Shown here: positions 13,171 through 24,118 of the stretch, piece after piece | Numbering within the stretch: the stretch's first letter is position 1 | Layout: each line of letters starts with the position of its first letter | DNA from: Obelidium mucronatum | Taxonomy: Eukaryota > Chytridiomycota > Chytridiomycetes > Chytridiales > Chytriomycetaceae | Direction: 5' to 3' | Assembly (NCBI GenBank): GCA_025765595.1 | Contig: JAIVFH010000084.1 | Span: 62,001-126,000 of the forward strand | Length of the DNA stretch: 64,000 nt | The notes under the pieces: model-generated | Databases searched by the model: none | What the model was told of the DNA's origin: nothing | The model's input: the letters and a program-made list of their open reading frames with translations, nothing else | Translations under genes and position numbers: made by a program

Positions 13171-13360
13171 AGTATATTTTTTCATTTAGCAGAAGTTTAA
13201 CTCTTGCTGGAGCAAGAGATTCAGCTGTCGGTTTGTTTCTTTTTTGTGGCATAAGTTTGATGTTTTTTGTTGGGTGCCTCCACAATCCAAAAACCCAATG
13301 TTACTCATGGAGGTGTGATTTATAAAAACTTTATTAAAAACACTATCGGCTTCTATAATT

Positions 13361-14552
13361 ATTTGTGTATTAAATTGGTGTCGTTGGCTTCCCCACAATG
13401 CCTGATTTGTCTCTGTTGCCTCAACGCCTCGATTTGCTGAAAAAAGTCTTCCTTAGACATCTTTGTTGGCATGATGCTTTCAGGGAGAAGTAATGGGGTC
13501 GCTGTCTGGTCGAAAGAAGTCAGATCCAGCCAAACTCAAATCGCTTTCCGTATGGCTACTGCAAGTGCTGATATTTCCACTATTCAAATCGCTCGGTGGG
13601 AGGAGTAATGGTAATGCGCTGGGTGGAAGCATGATGGGTGATAATTGAATTGCGTGTGGAATACTCTAGCCGCGTGTGCATAAATCGAGCGAATTCCGGC
13701 AGTTCTGAGGGTGCATAAAGGGGTCTCTGCGAGGATTTTGTATTGCCGCCCCGATCTGTTGAGGTGGACATCTTGTGGGTAAAAGTACGATATAACTTTG
13801 AATCTTTAAGCTGTATAACGTTGAGCATTAAGCCAACTAAAAAAGAAGTCTTATTTCAATAATCGAAACAGACCTTTCTCCATTGTGCGCAGTAAGGGAA
13901 ATTGTCCGTTTCAGCAAACGATACGGTTCAAGGGGTATTGTTTTTTGCACACGTCATAGTTGCTGTGTGTATCCTTACGTAGAGATTTAAAGATTGTTTT
14001 ATCCTCTCTGAATCGCGGAAGCTCTCTGTATTTCGTATGGATTTATTGGGCAAGTCCAAGAAACGGATGAGTGACTTACCGATGTAGCAAGAAACAGCCA
14101 TCCCTTTCAGCTGACGACCATCGGAGCCCATCCTTAAATTAAGCCTCATTACTTTCGATTTCATTATGCTAGGCCAAACTGGTTGTTGTGTTACCTCCCA
14201 ATCGAAATGTCTGCCTTGAATCTGCACACAAAACACACTTCCACTCCGAACCTGATGCCTTAGCAGCCGAACTAACTAAAGCAGGAGCATATACTGGAGA
14301 AAGAAGACCAGACGTGCACGCTGCAGCCAATAGCTTTGCGTCTTGAAGAGATTGAATGAACCTAAAACAAAAGAAGGTAAAACCGGCCACGGTCAACATC
14401 TTTATCCACATAGCAGTGTTTTCTATTCACCCGTGGAATGTCTCTTTGACTTGATCTTGGTTCGATATGCTGCCTGACTGCGTGGCGTTACAGCTTGTGT
14501 CTGACAGGACTGCAGCTGGTTGAATCAGAAACCTGGCCGAAGGGCTCTCCAT
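13361..14552 (-). pseudogene. W1: WOPR-domain gene, frame-broken (P-P-S tail class)
   Basis: Outermost array member, transcribed leftward. Exons on the minus strand: 14552-14431 (ends E-T-F-H-G), 14361-14195 (F-I-Q-S-L-Q-D-A-K ... V-R-S-G-S-V-F), 14132-14080 (the 53-base exon, D-G-L-R-W-S-S ... F-L-L-H-R), then about 14032-13875 (K-R-T-I-S-L-T-A-H-N-G-E) and a last exon with Y-F-Y-P-Q-D-V, P-S-E-L-P-E-F and a tail of P-P-S-A-L-P and L-L-L-P-E-S-I-M-P-T repeats ending at the TAA 13363-13361. All WOPR landmarks are present, but the reading frame must shift at least four times (in exon 2, at an A6 run in exon 4, and twice in the last exon). Either a recently decayed gene or a locally error-rich assembly. 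Closest in tail to W2. Confidence 0.7.
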
Positions 14553-14809
14553 CTCAAATCAAAGGGGGTTTTTCGAAACAGTAGACTTAAGGCTAGGCAG
14601 AAAGCAGTGTTGAATACTTGTCCAGATCTGAAGATAAACCGCAAAGAGAAAAAGGATGAGAGAGGGGGAACCAGAATTTTTTCCCCTTTTTGAAATTTTC
14701 CGATTGGGTCGCACGTGCGGCGTCTCGCTCACCAAAATACAAGAAAATTGTAAATGAGACAGATATTACAAAACATAACAGATAAACCATGAATTATTGT
14801 TTATTGTAA

Positions 14810-16014
14810 TTAAGACTTTGAAAGCGTGATTAGAGAAGTAACTGCTATCGCCTCCTTCTGCTGGTGCTCGCGTTTGACTCTCCAGCACTCTTGTTCTTGT
14901 ATTCGCTGCTGCTTCAGGGCCTCGAGCCGCTGAAAAAATGATTCTTTTGGCTGCTGTGTTGGCATTATACTCGTCGGTAGCAGTAGTGGCGTGATTGTCA
15001 GGTCAAAGGAATCCGAAATGGTGGATCCATCGCCAAACTCTTCGTTCCTTGACGATGATGGCGATGGTGTTACGATAGGAAGAATGCTAGGTGGAAGCAT
15101 TATCGGGGTATAATCGTGAACTTGATGAATAAGCGCCGCATGTTTCAAGAAGGGTGCAAATTCTTGCAATTGTGATGGTGTTCGAAGGTGTCCTCCTTGT
15201 CGTTGAACTCTGGAGTTTGAATGTTGACTTCTTTTGAAAGATACATCACGTCTTTTGTTTCGAAATAGGATGTTATCGTGTATCTTAAGTGATAAGGGGC
15301 TGATTAGTCATTGCTCAGAGTTCATGGTTGCAATACCTTTTTCCGTCCGTTCCCGTCAACGAAATCACTCTTTTACAGAAACAGGCGTTTGGTAGCTTGC
15401 GATTTCTCAATGCATTGGTGCGTCGGAAATTTAGGTCGCCAGGTCGAACCTCTTCCAATATGCTGAAATTTTTTTATGGTTGTTCAGGGGGCACGCTTTT
15501 TTTGCAATGTCACAATAGTGATGAAACTCGTACCGATAGACCAGGAACCCTCTATCGCTGCTGGGATGAGACCAATTGAGTCCATCCTATGAAATAAACA
15601 AGTCTTTTAACAAGGATGTCATTTGTTGCGTTTGTGTTTCATACCATCCATTTCCGTCCACTTTCGCGATGAATGTAAACGCCACCGCTGCGCACTGATG
15701 TTTCAATGGGCATCTCAGAGGCAAGTCGAATGCAACCCGCAAGATATGCAGCCAATAAAAGCTCTGCGTCCGTAATCGTTTGAATGTATCTGGGGGAATC
15801 CAGTGGGTATAGATTTCATCAGATTGGTGTCAAACCACAAAAGAAAAGGGAGCTATACAACGAACCCATAGAACGACTCTGAAGCAGATTGGCGGTACTC
15901 CGTTTGCTGCGCTGCGGTGGTCGTGTAGTTTGAAGCCATGAAGTTGTGTGCTGCTTCTTGAGGCGGTGACACCATACTTCTCATGGCCTTCGCTCTTGTG
16001 CAATCGATGGACAT
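14810..16014 (-). CDS. W2: WOPR-domain putative transcription factor (P-P-S tail class)
   Basis: Minus-strand exons: 16014-15866 (ends S-E-S-F-Y-G), 15789-15645 (Y-I-Q-T-I-T-D-A-E ... S-V-R-S-G-G-V-Y), 15586-15534 (53 bases, D-G-L-N-W-S-H ... F-L-V-Y-R), 15462-15337 (E-E-V-R-P-G-D ... C-K-R-V-I-S-L-T-G-T-D-G-K-R) and 15283-14810. The splice phases are the same as in W3-W6. The tail has R-T-P-S-Q-L-Q-E-F, M-L-P-P-S-I-L-P, L-L-L-P-T-S-I-M-P-T and a charged helix (F-F-Q-R-L-E-A-L-K-Q-Q-R). A one-base frame break sits in the last exon near an A4 run (about 15232-15240 on plus). Family knowledge: WOPR proteins bind DNA in the nucleus and control switching or developmental programs. Its target here is unknown. 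Confidence 0.75.
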
Positions 16015-16633
16015 TTTAATTCGATAGTTGGGTCTTTTTCTTTAGATGGCGGAGTGGCAGTGCTGGTCCAGATAAGCGGAGTTGGTTTGAGAAATTGTTT
16101 TTTTTTTCCTTTTTTCCTATTTCTTTGATGAGTGTTCCAGGCCGGAGGCTTGTAGCGGGGAATGAGAAGGGTTCGTCATTCGCGCCCCCTTTTTGATAAA
16201 ATTTGAAGCACGCTTCTGTCGAAAGGTTCAAAGTGGCGGTGATAACAAACAGAAAATAAGTCGTTACGGACACCTATCTACTGACTCAATCATGTAATCT
16301 TAGATCGTGGGGGGGGGGGGGGGGGGGGGGGTCTGTGATTACATCAAACAGGGGGGCAGTGTACTCACCAAACCCTCCCCTCTGACCTCTTGCATGGCAA
16401 CCTGATTCACTTGCGTTAGTCACAATTCCAAGCGTTGCCATTTTAATTTATTTCGTTTTATTTGCAAGTTATTCTACATCTACATGGCATTAGTGAGCCG
16501 AAATCAAAATACAAAGATATTAACACATTTCAGGAGGAGTGAGAATAAAGAATATTCAGCAAGAACAATAAGAAGGAGAAAGAGTAGGCAGGGGCGACTT
16601 TTGTTGGATTGGAAGCCGGGTTAAAGAAAGGAG
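16015..16633. other. Intergenic between W3 and W2, holding a poly-G hairpin
   Basis: Downstream of W3 and upstream of W2 (both minus). The only striking element is a run of 23 G between 8-bp inverted repeats, listed separately. The rest shows no coding or RNA signal that I can see. Confidence 0.4.
16292..16344. repeat. G23 homopolymer flanked by inverted repeats
   Basis: A run of 23 G (16309-16331) lies between ATGTAATC (16292-16299) and its exact reverse complement GATTACAT (16337-16344). Such a run could form G-quadruplexes and is likely length-variable. It is also a place where assemblies fail. Confidence 0.8.
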
Positions 16634-17725
16634 TCAAACAGCTATAAAGCTGGATGGCAGCAGAAGCGGCGAGATTGGATTATCATCGCTGTCATAATCA
16701 GTGTCGCCGTCAGTACTGTCTTCGAAAGGAATAACGGAGGGCGGCAAGGCAATTAACTCTGGTGTATGGCGGGTGGAATAAATAAGTCGAATCAGATTTT
16801 TCAAGATATCTTGAAATTGGGGCATGGTAGATGGCGGTTTTAACATCTCTGCATTGTTGGTGCTGATGTCATTTTCGGGAGAATGTGTGTACAGGTGGAG
16901 AATATCGACAGGATTGAAGTACGAGACAATATGGAATCTATGCGGATATTCAATCGTATTAACAAAAAAACACATTCATTCTCAAGTAGTACCTATATCC
17001 TTTTGTGGATTTGACAGTAATGCTTCGTTTGTATAGCCCATTTTCGACTAACTGAGTGCCTTGGGCCAGAGAAACTTCCGAATTTGATTGGTCGTGCATT
17101 AAACTATTTTCGACATGGCCGCACTGCATCTGTTCGACTTGTCTGCGTTTTTTGAACATTTGTAAGCAAAGAGAGCCAAGCACCACTTCGGAACATTGCA
17201 CGTACCTGCTTAGCGTGAATCGACCGACAGCTTTCGCAGGAGACCACATCATCCCATCCTAAAATGCATCAGAATTAGTTGTTTTCTGTAAATAAATAAT
17301 AACTCACATTCCACTTGAGTGCATCGTCCACAGTCATAATGAACACACTGCCACTCCGAACATGAACATCACAGGCTTGATTCAAAGGAACTAAATCTAT
17401 TGACGCAGCTTCAGCTAGAATAGCGGCATCGATGGGTTCCTTCACAAATCTAAAATTGATCTCAAAAACCCCTATCATCAGTCCGCCCAAAAAAAGAAGC
17501 CTCATACCCAAAGAACGATTCGCTCGACTCCAAAGTAAGCTCTGGAGACGCAAAGGTGTGGTCTAGGGCGGGGAGGTTTGACTGGGCACTGCTGCTGCTT
17601 CTTTGGCTAATCAAGACTGGAGTTGGGGGCTTCGAGTCTCTTTGCAGAGGAGGCATTGGATGAAGCGTTGTCTTTGTATCCCATCCAGAGGCACAGAGCG
17701 TGAAACACATTGTGCTTGCTGCCAT
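16634..17725 (-). CDS. W3: WOPR-domain putative transcription factor (P-P-S tail class)
   Basis: An intact five-exon gene of 288 residues: 17725-17508 (ends S-E-S-F-F-G), 17449-17308 (F-V-K-E-P-I-D-A-A-I-L-A-E-A ... V-R-S-G-S-V-F), 17258-17206 (53 bases, D-G-M-M-W-S-P-A-K), 17142-16993 (N-G-L-Y-K-R-S-I-T-V-K-S-T-K-G-Y) and 16937-16634 (H-I-V-S-Y-F-N-P-V-D-I). All junctions are GT...AG and the phases agree. The tail has A-L-P-P-S-V-I-P and P-L-L-L-P-S-S, with no Cys motif. Two Cys-free substitutions in part b (G-S-D-G replaced by S-T-K-G) make it one of the more divergent copies. It is divergently oriented to W4, with which it shares a 0.9-kb upstream region. Confidence 0.82.
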
Positions 17726-18629
17726 TGTCGTTTGCAATACTGTGGAACGTTGTGGGGCACTTTTTTTTTTATTTAGATCCTTTATGTGCATGTTCTAGAT
17801 TCTCCGCACTTTGAAATCTGTGGACGGTCGGGGAAGCGGCTGTTGTTTTTTTTTTAATTGGATAAGGAGCGTTGAAGGGGTTTGGATTATTGCTTTAAAT
17901 AAGTGTACATCCTGTTTATTTTATAGAAAGCAGTGGTCTAGTCTGCTTCTAATGCCAAAACATATTTACTACAACAATCCCAGTCGGCACAAGAAGGAAA
18001 TAATAATAAATAGCGATGAAAATTATAATCATTAAGATATCAGTGGATTTGAATTGGTTCTTGTTGAGAGCGTTTGTCTGAATAACACAAGACGGGTTTC
18101 TCGCGTGTCATCCAGATTAAGTCAAAAGCACCCGGGGTCCCATGCAAAACAGTAGATCGGTTCCAGAAACAACAAACACCCGTCCAACAAACACCCGTCA
18201 ATTACTAAAACATCGTTGATGGTCCCACCAAACATGGTTGCTTAGAAGTATGTCAGCAGAAAAGGAGGGATGTTTCGGAAAGGGCTGGCATGCTGTTTGG
18301 TCAGTCACAGGACGGTCACGGCCGAAAACTTCAAAGAAATTTAATTAAGAGATAGGAAACTCTGCGCTTCTCAGACGCAAAAGAGGGGAATCAGCTGTAT
18401 GGGATTACTGCCAAAGAGGGCCTGGCTTTCCACACATTTAGCCGCCTTTGGATAAGATCCGGCGAGTTGGCCAATAGTTGGCCGCCACTGAAACGAAAGA
18501 ATGAAGCGGATTAAATTTTTAACAAATGAACAATTTTTTGAATTGGGAGAGGAAGAAGTCTTCATTAAGAAAAAAGGCAGTATGACGAATTTTTCCTTAA
18601 TCTCTCGCGAAAAGCAAGCACCTCCAGAT
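17726..18629. promoter_or_regulatory. Divergent upstream region between W3 and W4
   Basis: This 0.9-kb stretch separates the last minus-strand member from the first plus-strand member, so it should contain both promoters and marks the orientation switch of the array. No convincing ORF, RNA gene or TATA motif stands out. The plus strand is open in one frame from 18501 into W4, but the first ATG with family-like sequence is at 18630. Confidence 0.45.
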
Positions 18630-20190
18630 ATGAACACACAGCACTACCCGCACCACTACCCGAACAGCACTCATCCAGTCCCAATGATTCAAGTTGTTCC
18701 ACCCCCTCCGGCTGATCATCAGAATAGTGTGAGAGATAACCCCTCGAGACCAACGGGCTCGATCCGACCCCTTGTCAAGCCAGACACCACAGCTCAACGC
18801 CACCCGGTACACTACTACAATTCCCCAGAGACGTTTCAGAGCCATACGAATCTGTTTATCTCGTCTCCGGTCGAAGCGCAGCTGTTGTTGGAGGCGGGAC
18901 TTGCTGGCAAGTACCCGATCCTCAACGCAGGCCCAACAATGACAACTACTACGCATATTAAAAGCGGCACTGTGGTTATTTTCGCTGAAAACAATCGGTA
19001 CAGCCAGATGATTCGATGGCGGGTGTGTATTGTTCTAAAGATTTGTCACGTTTTTATTTTTTGCTGCACGCTGTTGTTGGCGAAGGGTGGGATCATCGAT
19101 CGCTGACTTAAACTCTTTCTAAAACAGGATGGAAAGCGATGGTCTCCGTCGAGGCCGCAGGGGCCGTATCTTTTGTATAGGTATGAGCGGTGCTGTTTTG
19201 ATCGCTTCTGTTTACTAAAATAACATTTGGGTAAATCTTGTAACTGAAAACAGAGAAGTCGAAGCTGCCTCAAAGAAAACCTTTGTCGGTTCGATTCATG
19301 AAGAGTCTACAAGGTGTGTTGGCTTATTTTTGGACGTGTTATTGTTGTTGTTGTTGTTGTTTTTGTTGTTTCACAGTGCTTCTTAAACCATTTAATGATA
19401 TTTTAGATTCACAAACCTCGCACTGAGACCCAACTGTCGGTTTATTCCGAATGGTTTAGCCAAGCGGACAATTGGTTTAGTTGGAAGTGTGAGTTTCTTT
19501 TTATCGAATTCCCTTCTATTTCGAATACAATATGCTCATCTTTGGTCGCAGGATGGTCTCAAATATAGAGTCATCAGCTACTTCTATCCAGTTGACGTTG
19601 AGCATTTTTTTCATGAAAATGGACAAGGAAGACTCGTATCACCATCACAATGCCCAGAGTTCCAACCGTTCCTACCAGCAGTTGTTGCGGAAGGAAACAA
19701 TCTCCCAGATTTGTCCAGCGCAATCAAACAGAGCCGCGTAGATCGCTTATCATCAACGCCCGAGGCTCTTCAACCACCAACCACCCACACCATTGAGTCA
19801 AGCGATCAGGAACTCCGCAGTGGCTCTAGTCGTCGATATATTTCACCGAGATCAGCGATAACTCCTTATGACCGCCAACCTCAACAAAGCCAAATGACAA
19901 AAAGTTCACCAAGATACGAACCTGGCAACAGGCTCTATGCATCCCGTGCTGAAATCCCAAGAATCCCACCCTCTCAACGTGAGAGAACCGAGTCCTCGCC
20001 AGAGTTTGTATTTGAGAAGCATTGCATCTTCCAGATCCAGACTTCTGTTGTTTGTCGGTGTCCTTGTGGTGGATTGGGCGTACGAAAAGCTGTGGATTAC
20101 TTTCGTGGGCAAGAAGACTGGACGAGGGGGCCGGTCATATTGGCGCCTCTGGTCGGTGGATACTGTCACGGTGCTGGGCGGTCTTCTTAA
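18630..20190 (+). CDS. W4: WOPR-domain putative transcription factor (C-P-C-G-G tail)
   Basis: Exons 18630-19022, 19128-19180 (53 bases), 19254-19313, 19407-19488 and 19552-20190 give 408 residues with consistent phases. The N-terminus is His/Pro-rich. The usual first motif is replaced by N-L-F-I-S-S-P-V-E-A-Q-L-L-L-E-A, a change shared only with W5 and W6. The rest follows: I-K-S-G-T-V-V-I-F-A-E, R-W-R, D-G-K-R-W-S-P-S-R-P-Q-G, P-N-G-L-A-K-R-T-I-G-L-V-G-S and V-I-S-Y-F-Y-P-V-D-V-E-H. The linker is Ser/Pro/Gln-rich. The tail is C-P-C-G-G-L-G-V-R-K, D-Y-F-R-G and P-V-I-L-A-P-L, with a 12-residue extension. W4, W5 and W6 split part b over an extra pair of exons (60 or 51 bases plus 82 bases), so they form one recent clade. 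Confidence 0.87.
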
Positions 20191-20438
20191 AATGGGCACA
20201 CCAAAGAGCCGTACTTGGCACTTTCTCCCCCGTGATGATGAATAAAGTCTCGATTGAATTCCCTTGTTGCCAGTGCATTGATAACACACAAGCGATTTTC
20301 TAAAGATTAAACTAAATTTTTTATCCTCAACAGAATTTTTAGCATTTGGAGCAAAAAAAGAGAAGTGAAAGGTCCTGACATACCTTCATCATTGCCGCCA
20401 CTTTGGAAAAAAAAACTCTCAGAGCACCAGGTGCGACC

Positions 20439-21937
20439 ATGAACTACGACTCGAATGACCAAAGAGACTTGACTGCCATGGAAGCGCTGCTGCAGATGGC
20501 TGTGGCAGAGGATCTTGAGCCCTTCCAAGCACCACCAGCCAGAAGCACCCAACAGATCAGCTATCGTACTTCTAATCCAGTCGCACTACACCATACACAT
20601 GCTAGCACTCCTCCTATCCCTCCACAAACTCCCGCATTCAACTGCCACAGTCTATTCGTCAAGACTTCCTTTGAAGCCCATTTGATTGTTGAAGCTGCAA
20701 TTGGGGGCAACTTCCCTATTGTAAACGCTGGTGTATCTATGAACATCGGCAGCAGTCCCCACATTCAGTCTGGTTCTGTAGTTGTATTCGCCGAGAACAA
20801 CCAGTTTTCGCAGATGCTCCGCTTTCGGGTAAGCGTGTGCATATGTGTGTATATTGGCACTAAGCACCCTCCTGACTACACCAAAAATACTTAAACACTA
20901 GGACGGAAGAAGGTGGTCCCCTTCAAGACCGCAAGGTCCTTTTCTGTTGTATCGGTGGGTTTCTTTTTTTCTGTCTCCATCTCCACGGTCGTCAGCGTTA
21001 TTTTTTTTTTATCTTTCTCATCTCCCAAAATCACATCTCATGACAGGGAAGTAGAAGCAGTGACGCAACAAAGACGTCTGAAAGAAGCATCCACAAGGTT
21101 TCGCATCTTTAATTTTAAAATTTTGCGTGTCTTTGAGGTGCTTAAAACCAAAACATGAAAATACAGATTCACCAACGTTGCTTTACGAGTTAATTCCCAA
21201 TTTGTCAGTAATGGATTGGCGAAGCGGACTCTGCGCGTCCTTGGCAGTGTGAGTTCTTTTTTACTAAATTTTTTTTATGTCACGCACCCATTTGGGCGAT
21301 TCGAAATGGTGCCAAATCGAAAAAAAAAGACACGCCAACACTTTAATATTTATTAATCAATGTAAAAATCACTTACGAAACAATCACACACGAATAGGAT
21401 GGACTGAAATACCGTGTCATCAGCTACTTTTATCCAACCGATGTTGAGCATTTGTTTCAAGAAGGGAAAACGGGAAGGCTAATCCTTCCATCCAACAGCC
21501 AGGAATTCAAACCGTTCATTTCGAAGCTGGAGGGTCTTGAGCTTGTTGGCCGGCCGGATGCTTTTCCTGCACCATCGTCATCATCAAATGGGAGTGAAAC
21601 CAGCACGAAACGAAAACGGTTCAGGAATTCCCCAGATGACTCATATACACCAGTTCTCACGCGAAGTAGACTAAAGTCAGCAGCGATCTCGGAAGCTGTT
21701 AAAGCAAAGTCGCCCGCTCTTGAGTCCTTGAACTCTATTATTGAGCGCAATGCCATCATCACCCAATCCGTGCTTGAGGGGAACTTTGGAAACCACGCAA
21801 TATTTCAAGTCAACAGGCCCATACCACCGCAATGTCCTTGTGGAGGTCTGGGTGTGAGAAAAGCTGCGGATTACTTTCGCGGCGAAAAGGAGGCATGGAC
21901 TGGAAAGTCTGTGTGGCTTGCACCGTTGAATCATTGA
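20439..21937 (+). CDS. W5: WOPR-domain putative transcription factor (C-P-C-G-G tail)
   Basis: Exons 20439-20828, 20902-20954 (53 bases), 21047-21097, 21167-21248 and 21398-21937 give 371 residues. It has the W4/W6 form of the first motif (L-F-V-K-T-S-F-E-A-H-L-I-V-E-A). It then has I-Q-S-G-S-V-V-V-F-A-E, R-F-R in place of R-W-R, D-G-R-R-W-S-P-S-R-P-Q-G, N-G-L-A-K-R-T-L-R-V-L-G-S and V-I-S-Y-F-Y-P-T-D-V-E-H. The linker is shorter and more charged than in W4. The tail reads C-P-C-G-G-L-G-V-R-K, D-Y-F-R-G-E and V-W-L-A-P-L. The predicted protein is nuclear and DNA-binding by family. Confidence 0.86.
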
Positions 21938-22264
21938 AGATGCCGTGAAATGAAGGAAAAAAACATGTAAAAGAAGGATGTCTTTCCTTGGATATGGAAT
22001 TTGTATAAATACGTAGAAATAGATTTTAGCAATGATCCTTCAAGTTCTGTATTATTAAGTTTCGAAAGACAGCCAGAATTGCCTATTTATCAGATTGCGT
22101 CATTGTCAAATTCATTCAAATTAAGCCTTGGTTTTTTTACATCAAAAAACGAAGAATTTTTAGATTTAAGAAAACAGACCGTGAAGCACCCTTCAACAAG
22201 AAGAAAAAAAGACTTCAATTTGGTCAAGAACCCGACCTTGAATCAGGCACCGGACCAACCTTAC
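21938..22264. other. Intergenic W5-W6
   Basis: Short spacer. The frame of W6 stays open upstream to about 22001, but this stretch is AT-rich and unlike other family N-termini, so I treat it as upstream region rather than coding. Confidence 0.4.
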
Positions 22265-23786
22265 ATGAACAACTTAAACGTACTGCTAGCAGCTGCTGAA
22301 TCCTACACAGAGCCACCCCCATCTGCAAGCTCACTATCCGGGATGATGCGGCCGGAAGGAACAATCACCATCAATCGAAATCAAACTGAGGAGATCCAAA
22401 ACACCGAACCCGAACAATACACTGGATTTATGCCATCTCCTATCGATGCCCGCTGGAAGACGAATCTTTTTATATCAACGCCATTCGAAGCCCAACTAAT
22501 CCTCGAAGCTGCTTTGAATGGATGTTTCCCCATCCTGAACAGCGGGCCCTACAGTTCTCCTGCATTGCCGTCCATTCAATCCGGAACTGTTTTGATTTTC
22601 GCTGAAAAGGGAAGTCATTTCACTCAAATGGTTCGGTTTCGGGTATGTTTGGGGGGAAATTTAAGAAGTGTGGTCGTGATGAGCCCACATATTACTAATT
22701 CGGATCTCTTGGTTTTTAAGGACGGAAAAAGATGGTCTCCGTCTAGGCCTCAAGGTCCGTTCTTGCTTTACCGGTAAGATATCTTTGATTTGATTTTCTA
22801 TGATTGATTCCGATCACCACATTTTTCGATATCTTTCACAATCTCATCTCCAAGGCCTCATTTTTTTTATCTCTTAGTGAAATCGAAGGATTTGGAGGAA
22901 TTACGCATGTTGGATCAGTGATTGAGAGGTCGAGCAGGTTAGGTTGTCTTTTCATCTTTTTTTTTTTTTTTTTTTTTTTTTTGGTGATTCTGAAGTCCCA
23001 AAAAAAGATTCGTCAACAAGGCGTTGAGAGAAAGATGCAGATTTATTCCAAACGGTTTAGCGAAACGATCGATTGGATTAACCGGAAGCGTTAGTATTAC
23101 TGTGTTTTTTACTTATTGACTGATGCCATTATCATATTTAGGACGGTCTTAAATATAGAGTCATGTCATACTTCTATCCTATGGATGTGGAGCATATATA
23201 CGCGTCTGGTAATACTCACGGTGTCTTGACGATTCCATCAGAATGTCCAGAATATCAATCCTTCATCAAATCTGCAAAAGATCTGCAAGAACCAATACCC
23301 CGTTCTGTGTCTACTGTAACCTCGAGCATTTCGCAGCCTGCATCAAATGCGCAATTTAGTTATATCTCGACACAGCGACCTTGTCAAAGCAGTCTTCCAT
23401 CAACCCGATCCAAACCTTCGCGAGCCAACAGCAAGTTACCCTATTCTCGACCTCCTCCAATTTCTGAAGCCGCAAGCATACCCGAAACAGTTTCCAAGCG
23501 GAATCCTTCTCCAAGCTGCTATTCGCAACTTTCTGCAACAAGTTCCGATAGTCTTGAGATCTCGCCACACGCTGTATTCCAAGTGGAGAATCTGGACAGC
23601 ACCGGCATGGGTCGCTTATTTGAAAATCATGCCGTTTTCCAGTTGAGAAGAGTTCGGCGCGGGGAAAGCCAGTGTAGTTGCAGTGGGCTGGGGATACGCC
23701 GAGCTGTTGATTATTTTCGGGGACAAGAAGACTGGACTGAGAGGCCAGTTTATCTTGCACCATTGTTGAATTTTGAAAAACGGTAG
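22265..23786 (+). CDS. W6: WOPR-domain putative transcription factor (C-S-C tail)
   Basis: Exons 22265-22642, 22721-22773 (53 bases), 22878-22937, 23008-23089 and 23142-23786 give 405 residues. I chose the ATG at 22265; an in-frame open stretch reaches back to 22001. It has the W4/W5-type first motif (L-F-I-S-T-P-F-E-A-Q-L-I-L-E-A), R-F-R before the 53-base exon, D-G-K-R-W-S-P-S-R-P-Q-G, N-G-L-A-K-R-S-I-G-L-T-G-S and Y-F-Y-P-M-D-V-E-H. The tail shows C-S-C-S-G-L-G-I-R-R, D-Y-F-R-G and P-V-Y-L-A-P-L. The intron before exon 4 carries a run of 26 T (22957-22982). Confidence 0.86.
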
Positions 23787-23787
23787 T

Positions 23788-23863
23788 ATCGTGTTTTTAA
23801 TATTAGAATTGAAAGTAGATTATGAAGATCGTGTTTTTTATTAGAATAGAAAGTAGATTATGA
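23788..23863 (+). repeat. Two-copy tandem repeat of about 37 bp
   Basis: Two near-identical units (23788-23825 and 23828-23863) start with ATCGTGTTTTT and end with AAAGTAGATTATGA. They lie in the 3' flank of W6, just after its stop. The units differ by a small indel and one or two substitutions, which indicates a local duplication. Confidence 0.75.
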
Positions 23864-24118
23864 GCTTAAGAAAAGCATTTGAAAGGAACAATATGAAAGG
23901 CACAATATGGGATTCTCCGCTGATTTTGATTGGCTTATTGAAGCAAATCACAAAACAAAAATTTATTTGACTTTAGATCTCGCTTCATTTTTCCTCAACT
24001 GATCTCCCCTTCTTTCCTTGGAGCAACATCTCACCGTCACACAGCCTCTCTACTGGCTAAAGGAAGTCCGTCAGTTGAATACCAGCAAAGTCCCTTCAGT
24101 CTCTATCATCCAAAAAGA

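Noticed and set aside
20050..20100. C-P-C-G-G motif as a zinc finger or iron-sulfur site
   Set aside because: Only two Cys are conserved and they vary (C-S-C, C-G-C, or lost). No second pair of ligands is visible, so no metal site is claimed.
22001..22264. In-frame N-terminal extension of W6
   Set aside because: Open without stops but AT-rich and unlike any other family N-terminus; the ATG at 22265 gives a normal start.
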